Assembly (NCBI RefSeq): GCF_000721705.1
Contig: NZ_JOJL01000021.1
Coordinates: 310,001-374,000 of the forward strand
Origin: Actinoplanes subtropicus
GTDB taxonomy: Bacteria; Actinomycetota; Actinomycetes; Mycobacteriales; Micromonosporaceae
Reading direction: 5' to 3'
DNA: 64,000 bases
The notes beneath the pieces were generated by a model that did not search any database, was not told the DNA's origin, and saw only the letters and a program-made list of their open reading frames with translations. This document shows, in pieces, positions 50,244 through 64,000 of this stretch. How positions within the stretch are numbered: the stretch's first letter is position 1; every line of letters begins with the position of its first letter. The position numbers and the translations under genes are program-made.

Positions 50244-51128
50244 TCAGGCGCGACTGCCCACTCGACGCAACAAACCCTCCTGCACGGCGCTGGCGATGTG
50301 CCGGCCGTCCTGGGTGAACATCCGCCCCATCGCGAGCCCCCGGCTCCCGCTCGCCGACGGGCTGGTGCAGTCGTAGAGGAACCACTCGTCCGCCCGGAAC
50401 GGCCGGTGCAGCCACAGCGCGTGGTCCAGGCTCGCCCCGATCACGCCGCCCGGCCCCCACACCTCGCCGTGTGCGGAGAGCACCGAATCCAGCAGCGACA
50501 GATCGGACGCATAGGTCAGGGCGCACGCGTGGATCAGCGGGTCGTCCGGCAGGGTGCCGTTGATCCGCATCCAGACCCGCTGCAGCTTGCTGGCCTCCCG
50601 GTCGCCCGGTGGCACCCACCCGGGCACCCCGACATACCGCACGTCGATCGCCTGCGGCGCGGCCGCGAAGACCCCGAACCGCCCGGGATACCGCGCCACC
50701 CAGTCGGCCATCGTCGGCACCTCGTCGGGCCCGGGCACGTCGGCCGGTGCCGGCAGGTAGTGGTCGAGCCCCTCCTCGCGTACCTGGAAGGAGGCCGACA
50801 TGAAGAAGATCGTCCGCCCGTGCTGCTGGGCCACCGAGCGCCGCACCGAGAAGGACCGGCCGTCGCGGATGTTCTCCACGCTGAACTGGATCGGCTCGGT
50901 CGGGTCGCCCGGCCGCACGAAGTAGCCGTGCAGGGAGTGCACGAACCGGGACGGGTCGACCGTGCGGCCGGCGGCGACCAGGGCCTGACCGGCGACCTGG
51001 CCGCCGAAGACGCGCTGCGCCCCGGTCTGCGGGCTCTCCCCCACGAACGTGGCCGCGTCGACCTGCTTGAGGTCGAGGATCTCCAGAAGCTGGTCGACAG
51101 CGGCCTGTCCGCGAAGTGGTGAGGTCAC
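50244..51128 (-). CDS. tesB: Acyl-CoA thioesterase II
   Basis: A 294-residue double hot-dog thioesterase of the TesB family, hydrolysing acyl-CoA to free acid and CoA. Recognisable parts are the N-terminal hot-dog (RVFGGQVAGQALVAAGRTV, VHSLHGYFVRPGDPTEPI) and the C-terminal one (ASLDHALWLHRPFRADEWFL with DHALWLHRPF). Start GTG at 51128 is 26 bases after the pyk stop, so they form an operon; the same pyk-tesB order is found in Mycobacterium. Confidence 0.94.
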   Translation of the reverse strand: MTSPLRGQAAVDQLLEILDLKQVDAATFVGESPQTGAQRVFGGQVAGQALVAAGRTVDPSRFVHSLHGYFVRPGDPTEPIQFSVENIRDGRSFSVRRSVAQQHGRTIFFMSASFQVREEGLDHYLPAPADVPGPDEVPTMADWVARYPGRFGVFAAAPQAIDVRYVGVPGWVPPGDREASKLQRVWMRINGTLPDDPLIHACALTYASDLSLLDSVLSAHGEVWGPGGVIGASLDHALWLHRPFRADEWFLYDCTSPSASGSRGLAMGRMFTQDGRHIASAVQEGLLRRVGSRA

Positions 51129-51154
51129 GCCCCGAGCCTAAGGCGTGCGAACGG

Positions 51155-52591
51155 TCACACCGTGGACGGGTCGACGAGCGAACCCAACTGGTGCACCCGC
51201 AGCGTGTTGGTCGAGCCCGGCGCGTTCGGCGGGGAGCCGGCCACGACGACCACGTAGTCGCCGGGCTTGGCCAGCCCGAGGCCCAGCATCTTCGCGTCGA
51301 CCTGCCGGAACATGTCGTCGGTGTGCTGCACGAAGTCGGTGAGGAACGTCTCCACGCCCCAGCTCATCGCCAGCTGGTCGCGCACCGCGGGGACCGGGGT
51401 GAACGCGTACAGCGGGAGCTCGCAGTGCAGCCGGGCGAGCCGGCGCACGGTGTCGCCGGTCTGCGAGAACGCGACCAGCGCCTTCGCCCCGATGTTGCGG
51501 GCAATCTGGGAGGCCGCCACGGTCAGCGCGCCGCCGTGCGTACGCGGGTCGTGCTGCAGGCGCGGCACCGGGATCGAGCCGGCCTCGGTGGTCGAGACGA
51601 TCTTCGCCATCGTGCTGACGGTGAGCACCGGGTACTTACCGACCGAGGTCTCGCCGGAGAGCATCACCGCGTCGGTGCCGTCGAGCACCGCGTTCGCCAC
51701 GTCGGAGGCCTCGGCGCGGGTCGGGCGGGAATTCTCGATCATCGAGTCGAGCATCTGGGTCGCCACGATGACCGGCTTCGCGTTCTCCCGGCACAGCTGC
51801 ACGGCGCGTTTCTGCACCAGCGGCACCTGGTCGAGGGGCAGCTCGACGCCGAGGTCGCCGCGGGCCACCATGACGCCGTCGAAGGCGAGCACGATCTGCT
51901 CCAGGTGGTCGACCGCCTCGGGCTTCTCCACCTTGGCGATGACCGGGACCGTACGGCCCTCCTCGGTCATCACGGCGTGCACCAGCTTGATGTCGTCGGG
52001 CGAGCGGACGAACGACAGCGCGACCAGGTCGACGCCCAGCGACAGGGCGAAGCGCAGGTCCTCCTCGTCCTTGTCGCTCATCGCCGGGACGCTGACCGCA
52101 ACGTTCGGCAGCGAGACGCCCTTGTTGTTGCTGACCGGGCCGCCCTCGATGACCAGGCAGCGGATGTCGTTGCCCTCGACGCCGGCCACCTCGACGGCCA
52201 CCTTGCCGTCGTCGATCAGCAGCCGGTCGCCGGTCTTGACCTCTTGCGGAAGCTTCTTGTACGTGCAGGAGACGCGGTCGACGGTGCCCAGGATCTCGTC
52301 GCTGGTGATGGTCACCAGGTCACCGGTGTTCCACACGTGCGGGCCGTCGGCGAACTTGCCCAGCCGGATCTTCGGCCCCTGCAGGTCGGCGAGGACGGCG
52401 ACCGCGCGACCGGTCTGCCGGGCGGCCTCGCGCACGAGGTCGTACACCTTCTGGTGGTCCTCGTGGCTGCCATGGCTGAAGTTCATGCGGGCCACGTCCA
52501 TGCCCGCCTCGACGAGCCCGAGCATGCGCTCGGCGGATGCGGTCGCGGGCCCCATGGTGCAGACGATCTTTACGCGGCGTGTCACAGCCAT
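51155..52591 (-). CDS. pyk: Pyruvate kinase
   Basis: A 478-residue glycolytic enzyme (PEP + ADP to pyruvate + ATP). It begins TRRVKIVCTMGPATASAER; DVARMNFSHGSHEDH and the active-site VPVIAKVEKPEAVDHLEQI and MVARGDLGVELPLDQVPLVQ regions are intact. The C-terminal allosteric domain is complete (ALVAFSQTGDTVRRLARL). The promoter must lie in the 299 bases upstream. Confidence 0.96.
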   Translation of the reverse strand: MAVTRRVKIVCTMGPATASAERMLGLVEAGMDVARMNFSHGSHEDHQKVYDLVREAARQTGRAVAVLADLQGPKIRLGKFADGPHVWNTGDLVTITSDEILGTVDRVSCTYKKLPQEVKTGDRLLIDDGKVAVEVAGVEGNDIRCLVIEGGPVSNNKGVSLPNVAVSVPAMSDKDEEDLRFALSLGVDLVALSFVRSPDDIKLVHAVMTEEGRTVPVIAKVEKPEAVDHLEQIVLAFDGVMVARGDLGVELPLDQVPLVQKRAVQLCRENAKPVIVATQMLDSMIENSRPTRAEASDVANAVLDGTDAVMLSGETSVGKYPVLTVSTMAKIVSTTEAGSIPVPRLQHDPRTHGGALTVAASQIARNIGAKALVAFSQTGDTVRRLARLHCELPLYAFTPVPAVRDQLAMSWGVETFLTDFVQHTDDMFRQVDAKMLGLGLAKPGDYVVVVAGSPPNAPGSTNTLRVHQLGSLVDPSTV

Positions 52592-52890
52592 CAGGCTAGT
52601 CTCTCTTCCGGATCGGCCTTTTGACCGACCCCCGTCATGCGGGTGAACGGTAGGCGGCGAGGCCTTCCTCCGGAGGGAAACCGCAGGTGCGCTGCGCCGT
52701 CTCGCGGGCGTCGACGACCGCGCGTGACAGCTTAATCCTTCGCTTCCGGGCCGTCCGGCGACAACCCCCTTTGCCGTACGAGGCCCGGACCGTCACCGAC
52801 CGCAATGATGACCGTTACCGCCTCGCCAACGCGATCGAGCTGCATGGCGAGGCCGTGGACGCGCCTCTCGCGTGTGGCGGTGGTCCGGCT
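52592..52890. other. Gap between gltD and pyk
   Basis: The 299 bases hold no credible gene. The pyk promoter should be in the part near 52600-52750. I see no clear terminator hairpin or operator. Confidence 0.5.
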
Positions 52891-58909
<6,019 letters not shown>

Positions 58910-59129
58910 CGGGCCTCCTGTCGTCACTGGTGTTACACATCAAGGTCGGGACGACGTCGGCCCTGCAAAGTCTCTAGAGTCTACGTTAAGGAGCACCGAT
59001 CTCCGCCAGTTCGGATGGATCACACTTGGATCGGGGCGAACCGGCACGTACGCGGGCAATTTGCTAAGGGCCAATGTGAGGGGAGTTGGCTGAGCGGCGC
59101 TTCGTTGCGCCATTCGGTAGTCTCGCGCG

Positions 59130-60053
59130 GTGCCAAACCCGGATAGCGACGCCCCGGAATCCGACGTCTTCGTCAGGCTCGAGCGGTTCTACGACGCTCT
59201 CCCCCGACCCTACGCACGTGTGGAGGAAATCGGGGAGCTTGTGCTTTTCGTCCGCGAGGGCGAGGGGTGGCCCTACTACGCCCGGCCCCGGGTAGGGGCG
59301 CAAACGCCATCTGCCGCTGATATTACTGCCACCCGGCGCAGGCAGCGAGATTTGGGCGTCCCGGAGGCTTTCGAGTGGGTCCACGAGACCACGCCCGACC
59401 TGCTGGCCGTGGCCCGTTCGGCCGGGCTCGAGGTGCTGCTCGCCCCGCTGCTGGTGCTCGATCCGGCGGCGCTGGTGCCCGACCTGCCGGTCCCCGGCGC
59501 CACGGTCAGCCTGCTCGACCCGTCCTCCCCCACGTACGCGTCGGATCTCGCGGCGTCGCGCGCGGTGGCGAACCTCGCGTTCGCCGACCCGCCGGCCGCG
59601 ACCCCGCTCGAGGAGGTCACCGCGGTCGCCACCGAGCCCGCCCAGCCGCTCGAACCGGCCCTGCTGGTCGAGCCGGCCGGCCCGGCCGAGCGCGACGCCG
59701 CCACCCAGCCGTTGAGCGAGGCCATGGTCGAGGGCTTCCGCGCCCGGGCGGCGGACGGCACGTACGTCTCCGCGGTGGTGACCTCCCCGGCCGACGGCAT
59801 CCTCGCCGGCGGCATCCTGATGCGCTCGGGCGACGTCGCCGAGGTGGCCGGCGTGTCGACGCTGCCGTCCGCCCGCCGCCGCGGCTACGCCTCCCAGCTC
59901 ACCGCCGCCCTGGCCCGCCGGGCGCTGGCCGACCACGTCTCGCTGGTCTTTCTCTCGGCCGGCAACGACGACGTGGCCCGCCTCTATACCCGGGTCGGGT
60001 TCCGCCGCATCGGCACCGCCTGCATCGCCGAGCCCGCCGCCGCCCCGATGTAG
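59130..60053 (+). CDS. GNAT-family N-acetyltransferase
   Basis: A 307-residue protein. The C-terminal GNAT domain shows [20 protein letters not shown] (acetyl-CoA loop RRRGYA) and [17 protein letters not shown]. The N-terminal 120 residues form a second, degenerate GNAT-like half. The GTG at 59130 lies six bases after a TAGTCT hexamer with no ribosome site, so it is probably leaderless. Its 3' end overlaps the decayed GH15 frame by 70 bases on the other strand. Substrate unknown. Confidence 0.88.
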   Translation: MPNPDSDAPESDVFVRLERFYDALPRPYARVEEIGELVLFVREGEGWPYYARPRVGAQTPSAADITATRRRQRDLGVPEAFEWVHETTPDLLAVARSAGLEVLLAPLLVLDPAALVPDLPVPGATVSLLDPSSPTYASDLAASRAVANLAFADPPAATPLEEVTAVATEPAQPLEPALLVEPAGPAERDAATQPLSEAMVEGFRARAADGTYVSAVVTSPADGILAGGILMRSGDVAEVAGVSTLPSARRRGYASQLTAALARRALADHVSLVFLSAGNDDVARLYTRVGFRRIGTACIAEPAAAPM

Positions 60054-60945
60054 CCGGGCCGCCGCAGCCGGTCGTCGAGGGCCAGGGCCGCGTTGATCAG
60101 CGCCAGGTGGGTGAAGGTCTGCGGGAAGTTGCCGATCTGTTCGCCGGTGAGGGCGATCTCCTCGGAGTACAGGCCCAGGTGATTGGCGTACGTCAGCATC
60201 TTCGCGAAGGTCATCCGGGCCTGGTCGACGCGGCCGGAGCGGGCCAGCGCCTCCACGTACTGGCGGAACGCCTGGCGGGCCGGGCTCCAGCCGAGCTGCA
60301 TGATCTGGTCGTAGATCGCGTCCCGCTCGCGGATCCACCGGGCCAGCGGCGCCGGCTGGCCGCTCTCGGTGGCCAGGCGAATGCCCCGGTCGAGGGCCAC
60401 CCAGCTCATCAGGCGGCCGTAGGTGAAGTCCTGGCGGCCGCCGCGGGTCTCCCAGATGCCCTCCTCCGGCTGGTCCCAGTTGTCGCCGAGCCAGGCGAGC
60501 AGGTCACAGATCTTGCGCCAGCCCAGGCGGCCGGCCGCGATGCCGTGGCGGTCGGCGAAGTACAGGCACGCGCGAGGTCCACCGTGAAGGTCATCGCGCC
60601 CCGGACGCAGCGGACCAGCCGGACGAGCCGATGGACGTCCGTCCGGGTTTTTCCGGAGATCGGCATGAAGTCGATGACTTCGCCGACACCGTCCTCGGTC
60701 AGGAAGCGGGTGATCAGGATGGCCGTGTCGGGGACGTAGAGCTGCCGCACGGTCGTCGGCCCGGCACGCACCGGACCAATCCGGAAATATCCGCCGGAAT
60801 CGGCGTGGAGGAGCGCGCCGAAGATGCTGGGCGAGTCGAAGCGGGGCGCGCAGAACCAGTCGACCGAGCCGTCGGTGGCCACCAGCGCGGCCGTCTGCAG
60901 GTCGCCGATCAGGCCGTGCTCGGCGATGGGCGGATAGTCAGCCAT
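59984..60945 (-). pseudogene. Broken glycoside hydrolase family 15 gene
   Basis: A GH15 (glucoamylase/trehalase-type) protein of roughly 600 residues is reduced to pieces. The N-terminus is good: MADYPPIAEHGLIGDLQTAA through about residue 125 (AMTFTVDLAR). A frameshift and large deletion then join it to [20 protein letters not shown] in another frame, running through [21 protein letters not shown] second internal gap joins SPARQAFRQ directly to [20 protein letters not shown]. The end ([20 protein letters not shown]) is family-like. The segment that normally carries the EEGTFSMCSFW catalytic motif is gone. Inactive. Confidence 0.85.
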
Positions 60946-60981
60946 ACCGCCGAGCGTTCGTGGTCACCCCGCGATCGCGCA

Positions 60982-61929
60982 TCATGCCTCGCGAATGATG
61001 CGGGACTCGACCACCTGGCCGGGGATACGCTCCTGCTCCCGGGCCAGCATCGCGAGCGCCCGCTCGTCCGCCCCGGTCGGGTGCGCCCGGTCCAGGGCAC
61101 GCGGCCACAACCGCGCGCGCCGGACCACGGCGATCTCGGCCACCGCGACCAGCGCCTGGCTGACCAGGTAGAGCAGGGCGAACAGGCCGGCCACGGTGGC
61201 GAACGCGCCGTACACCGGGCCCGCCTTGCGGACCAGCAGGGTGAGCACCGGGGCGCCCACGTGCAGGACCACGGCCAGCAGCAGCGCTCCGGAGGCGGCC
61301 GGGCGCCACAGGGCGGCCACCGGCGCCGGGCGCAACAGCAGGATCCGGACGCCGAACATCAGCACGGCGAACGCGGCGACGCCGGTGCCGAGCGCGGCGA
61401 ACAGCCGGTCCGGGAGGCCGATGCTGGGCAGCGCGGCCGTCGCCACGGTGAGACCGCCGCCGGCGATCACGCCGACCAGCAGGAGCAGGGCCACCCCGAC
61501 GACCCGGGCGTACGCGCCGATCGGGTTGGGGAAGTCACGCATCCGGACGCCGGCCACGTGGTTGAGCGTGCGGTACGCGGCGTACACCACCCCCGTCGCC
61601 GACCAGACCAGGCCGATCGCGCCGATCACGAACGCCACCGGCGAGGTGGGCAGCGCCGAGGCGGCCGCGTCGACGGTGGACTGCAGCGCCGTCGGGACGA
61701 TCGCGGTGACCACGCTGTGCCGCAGGCCGGGGTCGGTGGCCAGCAGGCGGGAGACGACCGCGACACCGAGCAGCAGCAGCGGGAACATGCTCAGGAATCC
61801 GTAGTACGTGATCAGCGCGGCGTGGCGCGGGCCGTCGTCGTCGAGATACTTGATGATCACCGCGTACGGGAAGCCGGCCGCGCGGTGCTCCCGCTGGAAC
61901 CGGTCGAGGCGGGCGAGCACGTCGTTCAT
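60982..61929 (-). CDS. YihY/BrkB-family membrane protein
   Basis: A 315-residue integral membrane protein with six main segments. Family features are RHAALITYYGFLSMFPLLLL near the N-terminus, GLVWSATGVVYAAYRTLNHV and YGAFATVAGLFALLYLVSQA. The function is not established in general (early claims of RNase BN were withdrawn). Starts ATG 61929, 49 bases after the monooxygenase stop, so probably in the same transcript. Confidence 0.92.
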   Translation of the reverse strand: MNDVLARLDRFQREHRAAGFPYAVIIKYLDDDGPRHAALITYYGFLSMFPLLLLGVAVVSRLLATDPGLRHSVVTAIVPTALQSTVDAAASALPTSPVAFVIGAIGLVWSATGVVYAAYRTLNHVAGVRMRDFPNPIGAYARVVGVALLLLVGVIAGGGLTVATAALPSIGLPDRLFAALGTGVAAFAVLMFGVRILLLRPAPVAALWRPAASGALLLAVVLHVGAPVLTLLVRKAGPVYGAFATVAGLFALLYLVSQALVAVAEIAVVRRARLWPRALDRAHPTGADERALAMLAREQERIPGQVVESRIIREA

Positions 61930-61978
61930 GGTCCGGTTGTCTCTGCCCCGCGGGTGTCATCCGGGCGGGATGAACGCT

Positions 61979-63220
61979 TCACTCCGGCGGCATCCAGTCG
62001 CCCGAACCCATGGCGTGGCCGCCGAGGATGCGGGGGCGCATGTGGTTGAGCGCGGCGTCCCGGGCGCGCAGCGCGAGCCGGCCGCGGGCCTGCACGACCG
62101 CGGACATCCGCCGGGTCTGCCGCACCACGCTGGTGGTCCGGGGGCGGCGCAGCCGGCTGTACTCGTCGATCGCCGCGACCAGTGCCTCGCCGGGCGCCGC
62201 GTCGGCGGCCAGCGAGCGCAGCGTGGCCGCGTCCTCGAAGGCGAGGCAGGCGCCCTGGCCCAGGTGGTGCGGCATGGCGTGGGCCGCGTCGCCGAGCAGC
62301 ACCACGCCGCCCGGGCCGGAGCGGAACCCGTACGACCGGGGCAGCGGCCGCAGCTCGCGCACCTCCTGCGGCACCAGGTCCTCCGGGTGGGTCGCCTCGA
62401 TCAGCGCGGCCACCGGCGGGTGCCAGTCGGCGAACCAGCGACGCAGCAGCGCGAGCTGGGTCGCGGGCGACTCGGGCCGGGGCGCGCCGGCCGCGGTCGC
62501 CACCCAGTAGACGCCGCCCCGGCCGGCGGCCCGCTCGCCGAGCGGGATCGAGACGAACCGGTAGCCGGCGCCGAGCGTCTCGCCGCCGGCCGCCTCCTCC
62601 GGGGACAGGCGCGGCACCCGGTACGCCGGGATCACCGCCTGCCAGGCCGCGAAGCCGGAGCCGACCGCCACCGACTCGGGCGCGAACGCGCGGCGCACCG
62701 GGCTGTCGATGCCGTCGGCGGCCACCACCAGGTCGGCCTCGATCGGCGTGCGGCCGACCTCGACCACGGGGCGGTTGCGGGCGCTGGTCCGGACCGTGGT
62801 CACCGTGCAGCCGGTGCGGATCTCCACCCGGTCGCTGAGGCCGGCGACGAGCGCGTCGTACAGGTCCTGGAGGTGCACGACGGCGGGTGCCGGCCCAGCC
62901 CCGGAGGGGCTCGGGTTCTCCGCGCCGTCGGTAGCCGGCTGTGCCGAAGCGCCGTTGCGGGCGCGCGGGGGGACCAGCCACTGGCCGTCCGGGCGGCGCA
63001 CCCCACCGTCGGGCAGCGGCGCGGCGATCGCCGACCAGCCGCCGTCGGGGTCGAGGGACTCCAGGGCGCGGCGGCCGTTCGACCACAGCACCAGGGCGGT
63101 GGGCGAGGCGGCGACCCGCTCGCCCCGCTCCAGCAGGATCACTTGCCAGCCGGCGCGCGACAGGGCTCCGGCGGTGGCCAGACCGGCCATCCCCGCGCCC
63201 ACCACTACCGCCGTACGCAC
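61979..63220 (-). CDS. FAD-dependent monooxygenase (PHBH-type)
   Basis: A 413-residue flavoprotein hydroxylase. Rossmann motif GAGMAGLATAGALSRAGW (8-25), the DG fingerprint LVVAADGIDSPVRRAF, and the GD motif VVLLGDAAHAMPHHLGQGAC are complete. A low-complexity insertion (ARNGASAQPATDGAENPSPS) lies near residues 87-110. It resembles salicylate/6-hydroxynicotinate hydroxylases; substrate is not clear. It begins 13 bases after the lgt stop. Confidence 0.92.
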   Translation of the reverse strand: MRTAVVVGAGMAGLATAGALSRAGWQVILLERGERVAASPTALVLWSNGRRALESLDPDGGWSAIAAPLPDGGVRRPDGQWLVPPRARNGASAQPATDGAENPSPSGAGPAPAVVHLQDLYDALVAGLSDRVEIRTGCTVTTVRTSARNRPVVEVGRTPIEADLVVAADGIDSPVRRAFAPESVAVGSGFAAWQAVIPAYRVPRLSPEEAAGGETLGAGYRFVSIPLGERAAGRGGVYWVATAAGAPRPESPATQLALLRRWFADWHPPVAALIEATHPEDLVPQEVRELRPLPRSYGFRSGPGGVVLLGDAAHAMPHHLGQGACLAFEDAATLRSLAADAAPGEALVAAIDEYSRLRRPRTTSVVRQTRRMSAVVQARGRLALRARDAALNHMRPRILGGHAMGSGDWMPPE

Positions 63221-63232
63221 GACGACCGCGGG

Positions 63233-64000
63233 TCAGTTCTCGTCGGCGGGGCGCTTGTCCACTTCGGCGTCGCCGCCGGTGGCGCCGTCGGGGCCGGTGG
63301 TCGCGGCCGCGCCGGTGGCGAGGACCGCCTCGGTGTTGCCGGCCGGCCCGGCCGGGTCGGGCTCGACCGGGTGGCCGCCGGCGGCGGCCTCCAGCGCCCG
63401 ATCCTCGGGGGTGTCCGGTGGCAGCACGCCGGTCTTCCGGTACGCCTCGAACCTCGGCTCGCTGACCAACTGGTAGCCCTTGGGCGCCCGCCGCGGGGAC
63501 TCCTCGGCCGGCTCGGCGACCTGGCCGTCCTCGGTGCGGACCTCGCCCGCCAAGGTCTCGGCGCCCGCCTCGGGGGCGGTCTCCGGCGCGTCGTCCGGCA
63601 CCACGTACGCCCGGGGGCCGCGGACGATCACGAAGTAGGCCAGCGCGGCCACGAACACGATCCCGGCGGTGAACACGTTGAGCCGGATGCCGAAGATGTG
63701 GTTGGCGTCGTCGATGCGCAGCATCTCGATCCAGAACCGGCCGGCGGTGTACGCCATCACGTACAGCGCGAACGCCCGGCCCCGCCCGAACTTGTACTTA
63801 CGGTCCAGCGCCCAGACCAGCCCCGCCACGCCCAGGTCCCACACCAGCTCGTACAGGAAGGTCGGCTGGTAGAGCCCCGCCTTGGTGACCGGCTGGCCGT
63901 CGATGGTCAGCGCGTGCCCCGGGTTGTTCGAATCCATGTCGTGCACCCGCAGGCCCCACGGCAGCGTGGTGGCCTTGCCGTACAACTCGTTGTTGAACCA
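63233..64000 (-). CDS. lgt: Prolipoprotein diacylglyceryl transferase, C-terminal part
   Basis: The 5' end is outside the window; 255 codons are visible. WFNNELYGKATTLPWGLRVH contains the conserved N-x-E-x-YG segment of Lgt, and TFLYELVWDLGVAGLVWALD and GRFWIEMLRID match the family. Lgt attaches diacylglycerol from phosphatidylglycerol to the lipobox cysteine of prelipoproteins, several of which are encoded in this window. The last 115 residues are a hydrophilic, Ala/Glu/Pro-rich extension typical of actinobacterial Lgt. The TTG at 63985 is an internal leucine codon, not a start. Confidence 0.95.
   Translation of the reverse strand, partial: WFNNELYGKATTLPWGLRVHDMDSNNPGHALTIDGQPVTKAGLYQPTFLYELVWDLGVAGLVWALDRKYKFGRGRAFALYVMAYTAGRFWIEMLRIDDANHIFGIRLNVFTAGIVFVAALAYFVIVRGPRAYVVPDDAPETAPEAGAETLAGEVRTEDGQVAEPAEESPRRAPKGYQLVSEPRFEAYRKTGVLPPDTPEDRALEAAAGGHPVEPDPAGPAGNTEAVLATGAAATTGPDGATGGDAEVDKRPADEN

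Overview
The window is high-GC actinobacterial chromosome, most likely from the Micromonosporaceae (an Actinoplanes/Micromonospora-type organism). The evidence is the GC-rich third codon positions, frequent GTG and TTG starts, a mycothiol-dependent isomerase homologue, WhiA, a SigE-family sigma factor, an ANTAR regulator of the PdtaR type, and a gene order (uvrC-rapZ-yvcK-whiA, uvrA, uvrB-coaE-rpsA, polA, liv genes, pdtaR, pyk-tesB, gltBD, lgt) that I recall as the backbone shared by Streptomyces and Mycobacterium. The species call is inference.

Layout. 1-8.4 kb: the whiA/yvcK/rapZ/uvrC cluster, a Rieske lipoprotein and uvrA. 8.4-13.7 kb: a large membrane protein, rsgA, a maleylpyruvate-isomerase-like gene with an MBL-fold hydrolase, then a patch of decayed gene fragments. 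13.7-20.6 kb: a SigE-type sigma factor with a membrane partner, a cupin/racemase/NCS1-permease/ferredoxin/GntR/cysteine-hydrolase set, and a VapBC-type module. 20.6-27 kb: a ClpP-like protein without its catalytic residues, a divergent lone L11, a lytic transglycosylase lipoprotein, typA, GC-rich repeats, and terC behind a manganese (yybP-ykoY) riboswitch. 27-37.8 kb: uvrB, coaE-grpB fusion, rpsA, a methyltransferase, a repeat-packed 1 kb gap, an ArsR regulator and polA. 37.8-46.3 kb: eight co-directional ABC transporter genes (a polar amino-acid set joined to a branched-chain set) and pdtaR. 46.3-50.2 kb: an odd tRNA abutting a HTH-LAGLIDADG gene, an ECF sigma/anti-sigma pair and a DUF308-like membrane protein. 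50.2-64 kb: tesB, pyk, gltD, gltB, an acetyltransferase, a broken GH15 gene, a YihY-family protein, an FAD monooxygenase and the 3' part of lgt.

The most coherent regulatory signal is a shared promoter. uvrA, uvrB, uvrC and polA each carry a close match to the RecA-independent (PafBC-type) DNA-damage promoter, TTGTCRGTG, eight bases, then TANNNT. In uvrB, uvrC and polA the -10 element lies only 7-8 bases before the start codon, which implies leaderless mRNAs and moves the uvrC start inward to a GTG at 4397. A weaker match in the same geometry precedes the LAGLIDADG gene. Other items of interest are the tRNA with a leucine CAA anticodon but a class I variable loop, the L11 paralogue lacking the proline-rich thiopeptide-site motif, the inactive ClpP relative, and a ten-copy 18-bp array that gives UvrC a 95-residue Arg/Gly-rich tail. 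No intact insertion sequence, CRISPR array or prophage was seen.
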